DNA of 64,000 bases, taken from contig NZ_LMDA01000006.1 of NCBI RefSeq assembly GCF_001424985.1, positions 39,257-103,256 on the forward strand. Reading direction: 5' to 3'. Below are positions 9,499 through 17,571 of the stretch, piece by piece. Position numbers and translations under genes: made by a program. Source of the stretch: Rhizobium sp. Root1212. GTDB lineage: Bacteria; Pseudomonadota; Alphaproteobacteria; Rhizobiales; Rhizobiaceae. A model generated the notes under the pieces. The model was not told the origin of the DNA. It made no database searches and was given only the letters and a program-made list of their open reading frames with translations. Each line of letters opens with the position of its first letter. Position 1 is the stretch's first letter.

Positions 9499-11507
9499 GC
9501 GCGTGCCTTCCGGATGATGAGGGTTCCAAACTGTTCCTGACGGGCAGACCATCCGGGCGGAACGAGCGTGGTCGAGCCCGCTTCGAGAATGATAGCCGGC
9601 CCGACGACGGCATCCCGGCGGCCGATGCTTTCCCGGTGCACGATGCGCGCCTCATGACGCTGGCCATCGATGGTCACCATGCGCGTGGCTTCTTCATGGA
9701 CCTCCGCCGGTGCATCACGATCGAGGAATTCCGCGCCGATGCGGCCGGTCGCGGCAAGCCGCATCTGCACGAGTTCGACCGGCGCGCCCGGCATCGCATG
9801 GCCGAAACGCTGGTGGTAAGTCTCGTGGAAATCCTGCAGCAGCGCCGCCGGATCGCGCACGGGCACAGTCACGGCGTGCGTCTGGCCGGCATAGCGCATG
9901 TCCACCGTTGCGGCATAGCCGCAGGCCGTAGCCGCGACACCCTCCTGCTGCAGCAGCCTTTCGCCCTGTGCGCGAAGGTCAGCATTCGTGCGCTCGATCA
10001 GCTCCTGCGCCGCCGCATCACCGGCAAGGCCTGCGAGCGGCGCGGAAACGTCGTGGCGAATATCGGCGTGCAGCATGCCCCAGGCCGACAGCACACCGGT
10101 GCTGAATGGCACGATGACCTCGGCGATCCCGAGTTCCTCAGCCAGCGCGACCCCATGCAGCGGGCCGGCGCCACCGAAGGCAAGGAGCGAGAAGTCGCGT
10201 GGATCGATGCCGCGTCGCATGGTCAGCGTGCGAATGGCATTGGCCATCATACCGTTCGCGACAGCCAGCACGCCTGCGGCAGCCGCCTCCACGCCGATGC
10301 CGAGTTCGTGTCCCAGCTTCCCCATCGCCTCACCTGCAGCCTCGACGTCAAGGCGCATGCGCCCGCCAAGGAACCAGTCTGGATCGATGCGACCGAGTAG
10401 AAGCTGGGCATCCGTGACAGTCGGCCGGGTGCCGCCGAGCCCGTAGCATGCAGGCCCCGGATTGGCCCCGGCGCTGAGCGGGCCGACCCGCAACCCACCA
10501 GCCTCGGCGCGTGCGATCGAGCCGCCGCCGGCGCCGATGGTATGCAGTTCGACCACCGGCATCTTCATCACGTTGTCGGCGATTTCGCCTTCGGCCGACA
10601 GCGTCATGCGCCCGTCGATCACCAGACTGACATCCGAAGAGGTTCCACCCATGTCGATGGCAATGATGTTCGGTCGGCTCAGTGTGCGGGAAATGGTTTC
10701 AGCCGCGACAACGCCACCGGCCGGCCCCGAAAGAATGGTCTGGATCGGCTGGCGGGCAACCAGTTCCGCAGAGCAGATACCGCCGCTGGAGCGCATGACA
10801 TGAAGAGGTGCCGCGCAATCGCGCACGCCCAACTGATCGACGAGGGCGGCAAGATAGGTTTCCACCGTGCGCGAGACATAGGCGGTCGCGACCGTGGTTG
10901 AGGTGCGCTCGAACTCACCCTGCTCCGGCGCGATCTCATGGGACAACACCACCGAAACATCCGGCAGCCTCTGCTGAATGAGGTTGCGAAGCGCCAGTTC
11001 ATGGGCGGGATTGTGGTGCGAATGCAGGAAGCATACCGCAACACTGCGCACGCCGTCGGCAGCCAGCCGCTCGGCCAAGGTCGCGGCCTCGACCGGATTA
11101 AGCGGCGTTTCGATCGTGCCGTCGTAGCGGACGCGTTCATCGACGGTATGGATGTCGCCCGGCTCGACCAGCGGCGCGGGCTTGTGGGGCGTGAGGCTCC
11201 AGATATCCTTGTTTCCGGCACGGCCGAGCAACAGGACATCGCCGAAGCCCTTTGTCGTGACCAGCGCGGCCCGTTCGCCGGTGCGGGAGAGAATGGCGTT
11301 CAGCCCCGCGGTTGTACCATGCACGAGGAATTCGATATCCCTGGCGATGCCGAGGTCGTCGAGCCCCTTGAGCATGCCCTTGGCAGGCTCAAGGGGGGTG
11401 CTCAGCACCTTGTGGGTGCGGGTGGTATTGGCGTGCGTGTCCATGATGACGATGTCGGTGAAAGTTCCGCCGATATCGACCCCGACGCGCAGATGGGGCG
11501 TTTGCAT
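9495..11507 (-). CDS. hyuA: Hydantoinase/oxoprolinase A-family subunit
   Basis: The 670-residue protein starts at the ATG behind GGAGGA; a longer frame runs upstream without a good start. The N-terminus has the ASKHA-type ATP-binding motif GVDIGGTFTDIVIMD. A second phosphate motif, AIDMGGTSSDVSLV, lies near residue 290, and MRRGIDPRDFSLLAFGGAGPLH follows near residue 440. This is the ATPase subunit of HyuAB-type amidohydrolases. It is the first gene of a minus-strand run with hyuB and the APC permease. The monooxygenase-like gene and the XRE-cupin regulator upstream probably belong to the same regulon. Confidence 0.9.
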   Translation of the reverse strand: MQTPHLRVGVDIGGTFTDIVIMDTHANTTRTHKVLSTPLEPAKGMLKGLDDLGIARDIEFLVHGTTAGLNAILSRTGERAALVTTKGFGDVLLLGRAGNKDIWSLTPHKPAPLVEPGDIHTVDERVRYDGTIETPLNPVEAATLAERLAADGVRSVAVCFLHSHHNPAHELALRNLIQQRLPDVSVVLSHEIAPEQGEFERTSTTVATAYVSRTVETYLAALVDQLGVRDCAAPLHVMRSSGGICSAELVARQPIQTILSGPAGGVVAAETISRTLSRPNIIAIDMGGTSSDVSLVIDGRMTLSAEGEIADNVMKMPVVELHTIGAGGGSIARAEAGGLRVGPLSAGANPGPACYGLGGTRPTVTDAQLLLGRIDPDWFLGGRMRLDVEAAGEAMGKLGHELGIGVEAAAAGVLAVANGMMANAIRTLTMRRGIDPRDFSLLAFGGAGPLHGVALAEELGIAEVIVPFSTGVLSAWGMLHADIRHDVSAPLAGLAGDAAAQELIERTNADLRAQGERLLQQEGVAATACGYAATVDMRYAGQTHAVTVPVRDPAALLQDFHETYHQRFGHAMPGAPVELVQMRLAATGRIGAEFLDRDAPAEVHEEATRMVTIDGQRHEARIVHRESIGRRDAVVGPAIILEAGSTTLVPPGWSARQEQFGTLIIRKARA

Positions 11508-11580
11508 GTTTTCCTCCAGTTTCCCAAAAAGGCTTATTTTGCCGGTTCGCCGGAGACATCCGCCTCCGGGTGGAATGCGC

Positions 11581-11910
11581 TCAGCCCGAAGGTTGCGCGC
11601 AGGCTCCGATTTCATAGAGTCTCGCCGGGCCGACCGCGTCGGGCACATCCGCAAGCAAAGGCAGCATGTGCACCACATCCTCTTCGCGCCCGGCGGAGTC
11701 GAGATAGGCTTGGTAATTTGCCAGCGTTTCCCAGAGCGCGGTCACGACCACTTCTTCTTCTTCCCCATGCGGCAAGAGCGTCTGCACCTCGACGCCGAGA
11801 CAGCCCGGAAAAGCCAAAGCACGCTCGGGAATGCGCCGCTCTTCGAAAAAGCGGACAAGGGCGCGGCTTGCGCCAGTCCTGGGTCGCAGGCTCAACATGC
11901 TTCTGATCAT
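11581..11910 (-). CDS. Antibiotic biosynthesis monooxygenase-like (ABM) small protein
   Basis: The start is taken at the ATG at 11910, 49 codons into a longer open frame, behind GAGAG. The product is 109 residues with the ferredoxin-like ABM/dimeric alpha-beta-barrel pattern: a first strand with MLSLRPRTGASRALVRFF, then CLGVEVQTLLP and VVVTALWETLANYQAYLDS. Members are cofactor-free quinol monooxygenases or small-molecule isomerases acting as dimers. It sits between the XRE-cupin regulator and hyuA, all on the minus strand. Its role in the pathway is unknown. Confidence 0.65.
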   Translation of the reverse strand: MIRSMLSLRPRTGASRALVRFFEERRIPERALAFPGCLGVEVQTLLPHGEEEEVVVTALWETLANYQAYLDSAGREEDVVHMLPLLADVPDAVGPARLYEIGACAQPSG

Positions 11911-11940
11911 CGATCTCTCATTGTCATGACAGGTCCTTCC

Positions 11941-11959
11941 GGGCCGGCAAAGCCGGCCC
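11941..11959. promoter_or_regulatory. Strong GC hairpin between the XRE-cupin and ABM genes
   Basis: GGGCCGGC (11941-11948) and GCCGGCCC (11952-11959) form an 8-bp perfect stem with a 3-nt loop. No T-run follows on either strand, so this is more likely an mRNA stabiliser or attenuator hairpin than a classical terminator. Confidence 0.5.
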
Positions 11960-12091
11960 GATTGCAACGTGTGGCCAAGGCAGCCCCTCTCCCGCCGAGC
12001 TGTCCGACGGGTAGTGCGCCTCAATTGAATTTGAAGTGTAGGAATGCCTGTGCCCACGGCACGAGGCCGGGCTCAGAAAGCCTGCCGTCGG

Positions 12092-12691
12092 TCAGCCGAC
12101 GCCGCTTGGCCCATCTCCGAAGTATTCCATCGTGCAGGTATGCAGCATGATCGCAGGGCGATCCGTATGGTTCCAGGTCGTATGCGTGCGGCTGGAGGCG
12201 AAATGCAGTGAATCCCCCTGCTCCAGCAGATAGACCGCCCCCTCGATCTCCACCGTCAAAGCCCCCTCCACCATGAAGATGAACTCCTCCCCTTCATGCG
12301 ACATCGGCTCCGTGCGGCGGCCGGGCGGCTCGGTAATCAGGGCGCTGTTGAGAACACTGCCCGGAAACTTGGACGATAGCCGTTCATACATTGCCGAATT
12401 GGGGCCGAGCGCATAGGGGACACGCCGGTTATGCCGCGTATCGGCCGCGCCACCCGTGGGTTGCTCGAGGAACTGGTTGATCGAGGTATCAAGCGCTCGC
12501 GCGAGTGCGAGCAGCGAAGTCAGCGACGGCATCGTCAGGCCACGCTCGATCTGCGAGATGAAGCTGAACGACAGCCCGGACTTCTCCGCGACATCCTTCA
12601 ACGTCAGCTTCAGTTCCTTGCGACGACTGCGCAGGCGATCTGTCAGCGGTGTCGTGGCAGCTGCATTGATCTGATCCACGAGGCCCCCCAA
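12092..12691 (-). CDS. XRE family regulator with C-terminal cupin sensor
   Basis: The 199-residue protein has an N-terminal XRE helix-turn-helix (LTLKDVAEKSGLSFSFISQIERG, about residues 28-50) and a C-terminal cupin_2 domain (about 125-190, SHEGEEFIFMVEGALTVEI). This is the PuuR/SutR-like layout of small-metabolite repressors. No ATG fits: the start is a TTG at 12691, preceded by GGTGGA, or a GTG at 12679. Two operator-like dyads lie at and just upstream of the start, so autoregulation is likely. The ABM-hyuA-hyuB-permease genes downstream on the same strand are the probable targets. Confidence 0.87.
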   Translation of the reverse strand: MGGLVDQINAAATTPLTDRLRSRRKELKLTLKDVAEKSGLSFSFISQIERGLTMPSLTSLLALARALDTSINQFLEQPTGGAADTRHNRRVPYALGPNSAMYERLSSKFPGSVLNSALITEPPGRRTEPMSHEGEEFIFMVEGALTVEIEGAVYLLEQGDSLHFASSRTHTTWNHTDRPAIMLHTCTMEYFGDGPSGVG

Positions 12692-12713
12692 AATTGTTCC
12701 ACCGGCACAATTT
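12690..12713. promoter_or_regulatory. Proximal operator-like dyad at the XRE-cupin start
   Basis: AAAATTGT (12690-12697) and its inverted copy ACAATTT (12707-12713) are separated by 9 nt. The left arm overlaps the TTG start codon. An almost identical dyad lies exactly 50 bp upstream. Confidence 0.5.
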
Positions 12714-12739
12714 GCACTTCGATGGCAAAGTCGTCAAGC

Positions 12740-12764
12740 AAAATTGCAATCGGGATACAATTTT
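12740..12764. promoter_or_regulatory. Distal operator-like dyad upstream of the XRE-cupin gene
   Basis: AAAATTGC (12740-12747) and the inverted ACAATTTT (12757-12764) are separated by 9 nt, the same arm sequence and spacing as the proximal dyad. The 50-bp offset puts both on nearly the same face of the helix. Confidence 0.5.
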
Positions 12765-12950
12765 CGCCTCGCGGGCCAATACGCGGCGCGACCGTCACCC
12801 TAATGAAGTGAACAGCCCGAGTTTCGTAGACACGCTCGGCGCCCAAGCCGGTCAGCTCACGAGGCGACTCCGTTGAGTTGGCCATGTCGCACGGCATGCG
12901 TCAAATGCAAGCTCAGGGCTTGGTCGTAGGACCGGGGTCGGTAGGTGCTG

Positions 12951-13058
12951 TTACCGCCGCTCGAGCATGCGCTTCACCTCACGACCACGCTCCCGCAGAA
13001 TGGCGGCCCATATCTTTTCGCGAATAGACTTGCGCTTACCGGCTACGTTGTGGCTCAT
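12951..13058 (-). CDS. Very small basic protein (35 aa)
   Basis: An ATG at 13058 follows a good ribosome-binding sequence (GGAAGGAAG, 6-14 nt upstream) and opens a 35-codon frame ending in TAA. The product is strongly basic and amphipathic: it begins MSHNVAGKRKSIREK and ends REVKRMLERR. It has no signal peptide or cysteines. It lies alone in the gap between the XRE-cupin and LysR genes. I do not recognise the family. Support comes from the ribosome-binding site and composition only. Confidence 0.45.
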   Translation of the reverse strand: MSHNVAGKRKSIREKIWAAILRERGREVKRMLERR

Positions 13059-13225
13059 GAGAACTTCCTTCCAAAACGCAGGAAATCTAACAGGTTTCGG
13101 ATAGATGGCAGCCCGTCCATTTTGCATTGCAGCATTGCACTTTTCCGAGGCTTAAGACCGTACGTGCCATTTCGCTTGCCTCCGGATTGGATTAGCGTCG
13201 CGCGGGCCAATCACGTGGGACAGGA

Positions 13226-14131
13226 ATGCAGCTTCCAATCAAGGCAATCCTCGTTTTTCATGCTGCGGCACGCGCCGGCAGCATTTCGCGCGCTGCGGAA
13301 GACCTAAGCGTCACCCCGTCGGCCGTCAGCCAGCAGATTCAATTGCTGGAGACCCAGCTCGGCGTCTCGCTCCTGACGAAAGCCGGCCGCGGTGTCGCGC
13401 TCACCGAAGCCGGCGAGCGCTACTTCTCCATGATCTCCGACCAGATCGAAGGCATAGAGGAAGCAACCGGCGCGATCCGTGGTTTTCGCTCGGTGACCAC
13501 GCTCACCGTTCGCGCCACCCCTACCCTCTCCAACAAGTGGCTGCTGCCCCGACTCGGCGCCCTTCTTGATCAGCATCCCGATCTCGAAGTCCGCCTCGAC
13601 GGGACCAACGAACCGACCGACTTCAACCAGGAACTGGTGGATATCGAGCTGCGGCACGGCAATGGTCGGTGGCCCGGCCTTTTCGTCGAGGGTATCGCAG
13701 AAGAGCAGTTCATTCCGGTGTGCGCTCCAGACTATGCGGCGCCCGGCAGCCTGGGCGTTGACGAGCTGCCGAACCACCGTCTGATCCATTCCGTAAAATC
13801 GCAGGCGCAGTGGGCGACGTGGTTCCAGCTCGCCGAGGTCGCACCCGCCGAACGCTGGCGTCGCGTGCTTTTCGATCGCAGCCACATGGCCATCGATGCC
13901 GCCGTGCGCGGCATGGGCATCGCGCTGGAAAGCACGCTGATGATGGACGACGAGCTGAAAAGCGGCCGCCTCGTCTGCCCCGTGACGGCCGCACCGGAAC
14001 TGCGCATCGTAACCCAGTGGATCGTCTGCCCGCGCGATCATCTGCGCCAGAAGAAGGTCCGCCTCTTCCTCGACTGGCTGCGCGCGGAGCGCGACGCCTG
14101 GCAGGCGGCACAGGTCGGGAAGCGGTTCTAG
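13226..14131 (+). CDS. LysR family regulator (GcvA-like)
   Basis: The 301-residue protein has the LysR winged helix (AILVFHAAARAGSISRAAEDLSVTPSAVSQQIQLLE) at residues 7-41 and the usual effector-binding fold from about 90 to 295. The N-terminal pattern LPIKAILVFHAAAR and the motif STLMMDDELKSGRLV are typical of the GcvA/AmpR group. It converges with the gluconokinase gene, overlapping at the stop codons by 4 nt. It may control the TRAP/sugar-acid cluster that ends against it or an unlinked operon; no divergent target is adjacent. Confidence 0.9.
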   Translation: MQLPIKAILVFHAAARAGSISRAAEDLSVTPSAVSQQIQLLETQLGVSLLTKAGRGVALTEAGERYFSMISDQIEGIEEATGAIRGFRSVTTLTVRATPTLSNKWLLPRLGALLDQHPDLEVRLDGTNEPTDFNQELVDIELRHGNGRWPGLFVEGIAEEQFIPVCAPDYAAPGSLGVDELPNHRLIHSVKSQAQWATWFQLAEVAPAERWRRVLFDRSHMAIDAAVRGMGIALESTLMMDDELKSGRLVCPVTAAPELRIVTQWIVCPRDHLRQKKVRLFLDWLRAERDAWQAAQVGKRF

Positions 14132-14661
14132 GGAAGCGTCGGCGTGACGCCCAGAGCAGCCAGCGCCGCCGTTGTGATGTCTTCCGGCGACAAGGCGATG
14201 TCGAGCACGATCGCGTCTTCATCGATGCTCGGACGTTCCAGTGTGCGGAGCTGGCTTTCCAGCAGCGCGACCGAGGCGAAATGCCCGCGCCGCGCCTTGA
14301 GGCGGGCCGCTATCAGTTCGGCCGGGCCATCGAGGAAGAGGAAACGGGCGGCACCGAGCCGCGCCCGCATCAAATCCCGATAACTCCGCTTCAGCGCCGA
14401 ACAGGCGATCACGGCCGGGCGGGCCGGAACGGAAAACGCCTTGTCGCAAACAGCATGCAACCAGGGCTGCCGCTGGGCGTCGGTCAGCGCGATGCCCTTG
14501 CGCATCTGCTCGACGTTCTCCGTCGTGTGAAGTTCGTCTGCCTCGATGAAATCGCACCGCAGGCTTGCCGCGAGGCGGCGGCCGATCTCCGATTTTCCGG
14601 TTCCCGCCGTACCCATGACGACAAGGAAATCGTCACGGGGGGCTTCAACCTGCTGCACCAT
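14128..14661 (-). CDS. gntK: Gluconokinase
   Basis: The 177-residue P-loop kinase has Walker A GTAGTGKSEIG at residues 17-27, the family motif EADELHTTENVEQMRKGIALTDAQRQPWL for the substrate site, ACSALKRSYRDL, and RRGHFASVALLESQLRTLE. This matches GntK, which phosphorylates D-gluconate to 6-phosphogluconate for the Entner-Doudoroff pathway. It is the last gene of the TRAP cluster, 1 bp after dctM on the minus strand. The cluster as a whole may therefore feed a gluconate-like acid into central metabolism. Confidence 0.9.
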   Translation of the reverse strand: MVQQVEAPRDDFLVVMGTAGTGKSEIGRRLAASLRCDFIEADELHTTENVEQMRKGIALTDAQRQPWLHAVCDKAFSVPARPAVIACSALKRSYRDLMRARLGAARFLFLDGPAELIAARLKARRGHFASVALLESQLRTLERPSIDEDAIVLDIALSPEDITTAALAALGVTPTLP

Positions 14662-14662
14662 C

Positions 14663-15943
14663 TCAATAAAGCCCGAGCAGACGGATCGGCGCGAGCGTCA
14701 GCGCCGGGAAGAGCACGAGTGCGAGGATCGCCGCGATGAGGATGGACATGGGTGCAAGCGATCCCTTCACCACATCCTCGATCGACATCTTCGCCACCTG
14801 CGCCACCGCGAAGAGGCAGACCCCCACCGGCGGCGTGACGAGGCCGAGCGTCAGTGTGATGACCATGACGATCAGGAAGTGGATGGGATCGACGCCGAGC
14901 GACACGGTGGGCGGCAGCAGCACAGGGATCAGGATGAACATCGCTGCGATCGCATCCATGAACATGCCGACGACGATCAGGAACAGAAAGATCAGAATGA
15001 GCGCCATGGTGGGGCCGGTGCTGATGGCGCCGAGGAAGGTCGCGACCTGCGCCGGCAGGCCATCATAGGTGAAGACCCAGGCGGCAAGCTTGGCCGTGGC
15101 CGCGATGAAGAGGATCGTTCCCGAGGTGCGCGCCGTCTCGATGAAGATGCCGGGAAGCTCGCGCGGCGCGATGGTGCGGTAGAGCACGACCGACAGGAAG
15201 AGCGTGTAGAGCACCGCAATGCCGGCCGCTTCCGTCGGCGTGAAATAGCCATCGACGATACCGATCAGCAGGATCACCGGCGTCAGCATGGGCAAGATGG
15301 CGGCGATGCCTGTGGTGACGACCAGCCGCAGGTTGAACGGTGTCGGCGGATTGTAGCCATAACGCACCGCATAGAAATGATTGAACACCATGAACATCAG
15401 CGCGATGAACAGGCCGGGAATGAGGCCGGCCACCAGCAGCGTGCCGATCGAGGCATTGGCGATCGATCCGGCGATGACGATGAGGATCGAGGGCGGGATG
15501 ATCGACGAGAGCGTCGAGGTGCAAAGCGTCATGCCGACGGCGTAGCCCTTGGGGAAACCATGACGCTCCATCGCCTTGATCTCGATCGCCCCGATGGAGG
15601 CGATGTCGGCGACGGAGGAACCGGAGACTCCGCCGAAGATGACCGAGGAGGCGACGTTTACATGGCCGAGCCCGCCGGGCAGCCAGCCGACGATGGCCTC
15701 GGCAAAATCGAACAGCTTTTCGGCGACACGGCCACGCTCCATGAGCACGCCGACGAGGATGAACAGCGGGACGGCCACGAGCAGGAACGAATTCATGGCG
15801 GAGAACATGCTCTGCGCCAGAAGATCGACCGGCGTCGACGTGAAGGCAAAGATGGCGATGACGCTGGCAAGGCCGAGAGCCACGGCGAGCGGCACGCCGA
15901 GCGCGCTCATGAGAAGGAACAGGGCGAGAAGGACGAGGCTCAT
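14663..15943 (-). CDS. dctM: TRAP transporter large permease (DctM)
   Basis: The 426-residue, very hydrophobic protein has about 12 membrane segments. It has the DctM signatures GGSGVSGSS-like FGGVSGSSVADIASIG near residues 90-105 and a GVCLFAVAQVAKMS motif near the C-terminus. It starts in an ATGA overlap with dctQ. Together with DctQ and DctP it forms a sodium-driven carboxylate or sugar-acid importer. The adjacent dehydrogenases and gluconokinase suggest a sugar-acid substrate; the specificity is not readable here. Confidence 0.93.
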   Translation of the reverse strand: MSLVLLALFLLMSALGVPLAVALGLASVIAIFAFTSTPVDLLAQSMFSAMNSFLLVAVPLFILVGVLMERGRVAEKLFDFAEAIVGWLPGGLGHVNVASSVIFGGVSGSSVADIASIGAIEIKAMERHGFPKGYAVGMTLCTSTLSSIIPPSILIVIAGSIANASIGTLLVAGLIPGLFIALMFMVFNHFYAVRYGYNPPTPFNLRLVVTTGIAAILPMLTPVILLIGIVDGYFTPTEAAGIAVLYTLFLSVVLYRTIAPRELPGIFIETARTSGTILFIAATAKLAAWVFTYDGLPAQVATFLGAISTGPTMALILIFLFLIVVGMFMDAIAAMFILIPVLLPPTVSLGVDPIHFLIVMVITLTLGLVTPPVGVCLFAVAQVAKMSIEDVVKGSLAPMSILIAAILALVLFPALTLAPIRLLGLY

Positions 15944-16497
15944 AGCTCTTTCTCCAGCTTCGGCTTGGCGTTTTCGGCGAGCGTGATTTCAGGCATGCCC
16001 TGGGCCGGATCGGCAAGCTCGATCAGGTCGCGGCGCGTTTTCAAGGATTCGACGATGCCGAGGACCGCAAGCACGGCACTGAGCGGCATGATCGTGCCGA
16101 TCAGCCACATGGGAACGGCGAGCGTCGCCGCCGTCTCGTTCATCATGAATTGCTGCCGGACGAGGTGGTAGCCGGTCCAGCCGGTGAGCGCGAAGAAGAT
16201 GACCGAAGACGCGACGTAGATCGGCAGCGACAGCCGCCGGACGACGCTGGGCATCATCGCGATCAGCACCGTGACGCGGGCGGTCTCGACAGTCCGGAAC
16301 CCTGCCGCAAGGCCGAGGAAGATCATCCAGACGAAGAGGTAGCGGGTCGCTTCCTCCGTCCAAGAGACCGGCATGCCCAGCACGCGGCTGGCGACCTGGG
16401 TGAGGACGACGAGAAGCACGCCGACGACGGCGATACCCGCGGCAATGTCCGTCGCGGCCTTTAAGGCCCCGCCCAGGAAAGAGGTGGTTTTGTCCAT
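15940..16497 (-). CDS. dctQ: TRAP transporter small permease (DctQ)
   Basis: The protein is 185 residues from the ATG at 16497, which follows AAGGAGGA; the longer frame is rejected on that ground. It has four predicted membrane helices and the DctQ hallmark RVLGMPVSWTEEATRYLFVWMIFLG in the first half. Its stop overlaps the dctM start by 4 nt. The last 30 residues are a cytoplasmic tail rich in Glu and Lys. It joins DctM in the membrane complex. Confidence 0.9.
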   Translation of the reverse strand: MDKTTSFLGGALKAATDIAAGIAVVGVLLVVLTQVASRVLGMPVSWTEEATRYLFVWMIFLGLAAGFRTVETARVTVLIAMMPSVVRRLSLPIYVASSVIFFALTGWTGYHLVRQQFMMNETAATLAVPMWLIGTIMPLSAVLAVLGIVESLKTRRDLIELADPAQGMPEITLAENAKPKLEKEL

Positions 16498-16511
16498 GGC
16501 GTGTCCTCCTT

Positions 16512-16539
16512 GCCGGACCGGCCGCACGGCCGATCCGGC
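16512..16539. promoter_or_regulatory. Stable hairpin between dctP and dctQ
   Basis: The arms at 16512-16523 and 16528-16539 pair over 12 positions with one mismatch (GCCGGACCGGCC with GGCCGATCCGGC) around a 4-nt loop. It lies 13 bp after the dctP stop and has no T-run, which fits an mRNA-stabilising or attenuating element that keeps the binding protein more abundant than the permeases. Confidence 0.5.
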
Positions 16540-16551
16540 TGGCGCTGCGGA

Positions 16552-17547
16552 TCAGTTCTTGCCAACGGCGGCGATGGTCTTGTCGAAGAAAGCCTGATCT
16601 TTCACAAGGCCGGCAAAGACCGGAAACAGCTCCTTCGAGACGGCGACGAACGCCTGCTGCTGTTCGGGCGTCAACCGGTTGACCACCATGCCGTTCTTCT
16701 CAAGTTCGGCGATCGTCGATTCCGCGGTCGCGGCATCGTTCTCGACCTTCCAGGCCTCCGCTTCCTTGCCGGCTTCCTCGAGCGCCTTCTTGTGGGCGTC
16801 GCTCAGCCCGTCGAATTTCGCCGGATTGATTCCGAGCACCCACCCGTCACCCATATGATTGGTGATCGACGCATATTTCTGCACTTCGTAGAACTTCGCG
16901 CTGAGCGGCACGTTGATCGGGTTCTCCTGACCGTCCACCACCTTCAGCTGAAGCGCGTTGTACACCTCGGCGAAGGCCATCGGCGTCGGTGCAGCCCCCA
17001 TCTTCTTGAAGAACTCAACCCAGAGCGGATTGTTCGGCACGCGGAATTTGAGCCCGGACAGGTCCTCCGGCTTTTCGATCGGATGCTTGGAGTTGGTCAT
17101 CTGGCGGAAGGGGCGCGGCCAGAGATTGATGCCCTTGATGCCGATATTTCCGAGATCCGAAATCAGCTCCTGCCCCGGCTCGCCGGAGAGATAGCCGCGC
17201 AGCTGGGCCTCGTCGTCGAACAGGTAGGGAATGGAGATCGCGGAAAACTTCGGATTGAAGTTGGCATAGAGCGAAGTGGCGAGCAGCAGCATGTCCAGCG
17301 AGCCGCCGGCAAGCTGCTTGACTGCGCCCGACGGATCGCCGCCGTAGAGCGTGCCGTTCGGGAAGACCTTGATCGTCAGTTCGCCATTTGTCTTGGCCGC
17401 GACGAGTTCGGCGAACTTGTTGGCCGCGACGGTGATTTCGGAATTGTCCGGATCGGGCGTCGAGAGCGTCAGCGTTTCAGCCTGCGCAAACGATGCGGTG
17501 AGCATGGTCGCTGCGGCGAGCAGGCCGCGAAGGGTAAAGTGTTTCAT
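16552..17547 (-). CDS. dctP: TRAP transporter substrate-binding protein (DctP)
   Basis: The 331-residue protein has a clear signal peptide (about residues 1-23, ending in FAQA). The mature protein is a DctP/TAXI-type solute receptor: FPNGTLYGGD near residue 62 and the ligand-binding arginine region LKFRVPNNPLW near 168. It lies upstream of dctQ and dctM, separated by a strong hairpin. It captures the substrate in the periplasm for the DctQM permease. The ligand is probably a sugar acid or related carboxylate, judged from neighbours. Confidence 0.93.
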   Translation of the reverse strand: MKHFTLRGLLAAATMLTASFAQAETLTLSTPDPDNSEITVAANKFAELVAAKTNGELTIKVFPNGTLYGGDPSGAVKQLAGGSLDMLLLATSLYANFNPKFSAISIPYLFDDEAQLRGYLSGEPGQELISDLGNIGIKGINLWPRPFRQMTNSKHPIEKPEDLSGLKFRVPNNPLWVEFFKKMGAAPTPMAFAEVYNALQLKVVDGQENPINVPLSAKFYEVQKYASITNHMGDGWVLGINPAKFDGLSDAHKKALEEAGKEAEAWKVENDAATAESTIAELEKNGMVVNRLTPEQQQAFVAVSKELFPVFAGLVKDQAFFDKTIAAVGKN

Positions 17548-17571
17548 GTCGTTCCTCCCAGTTCAAATTGT

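Noticed and set aside
12643..12897. 84-codon minus-strand frame covering the operator region of the XRE-cupin gene
   Set aside because: It overlaps the regulator start in another frame and the product has no recognisable features; I consider it a shadow.
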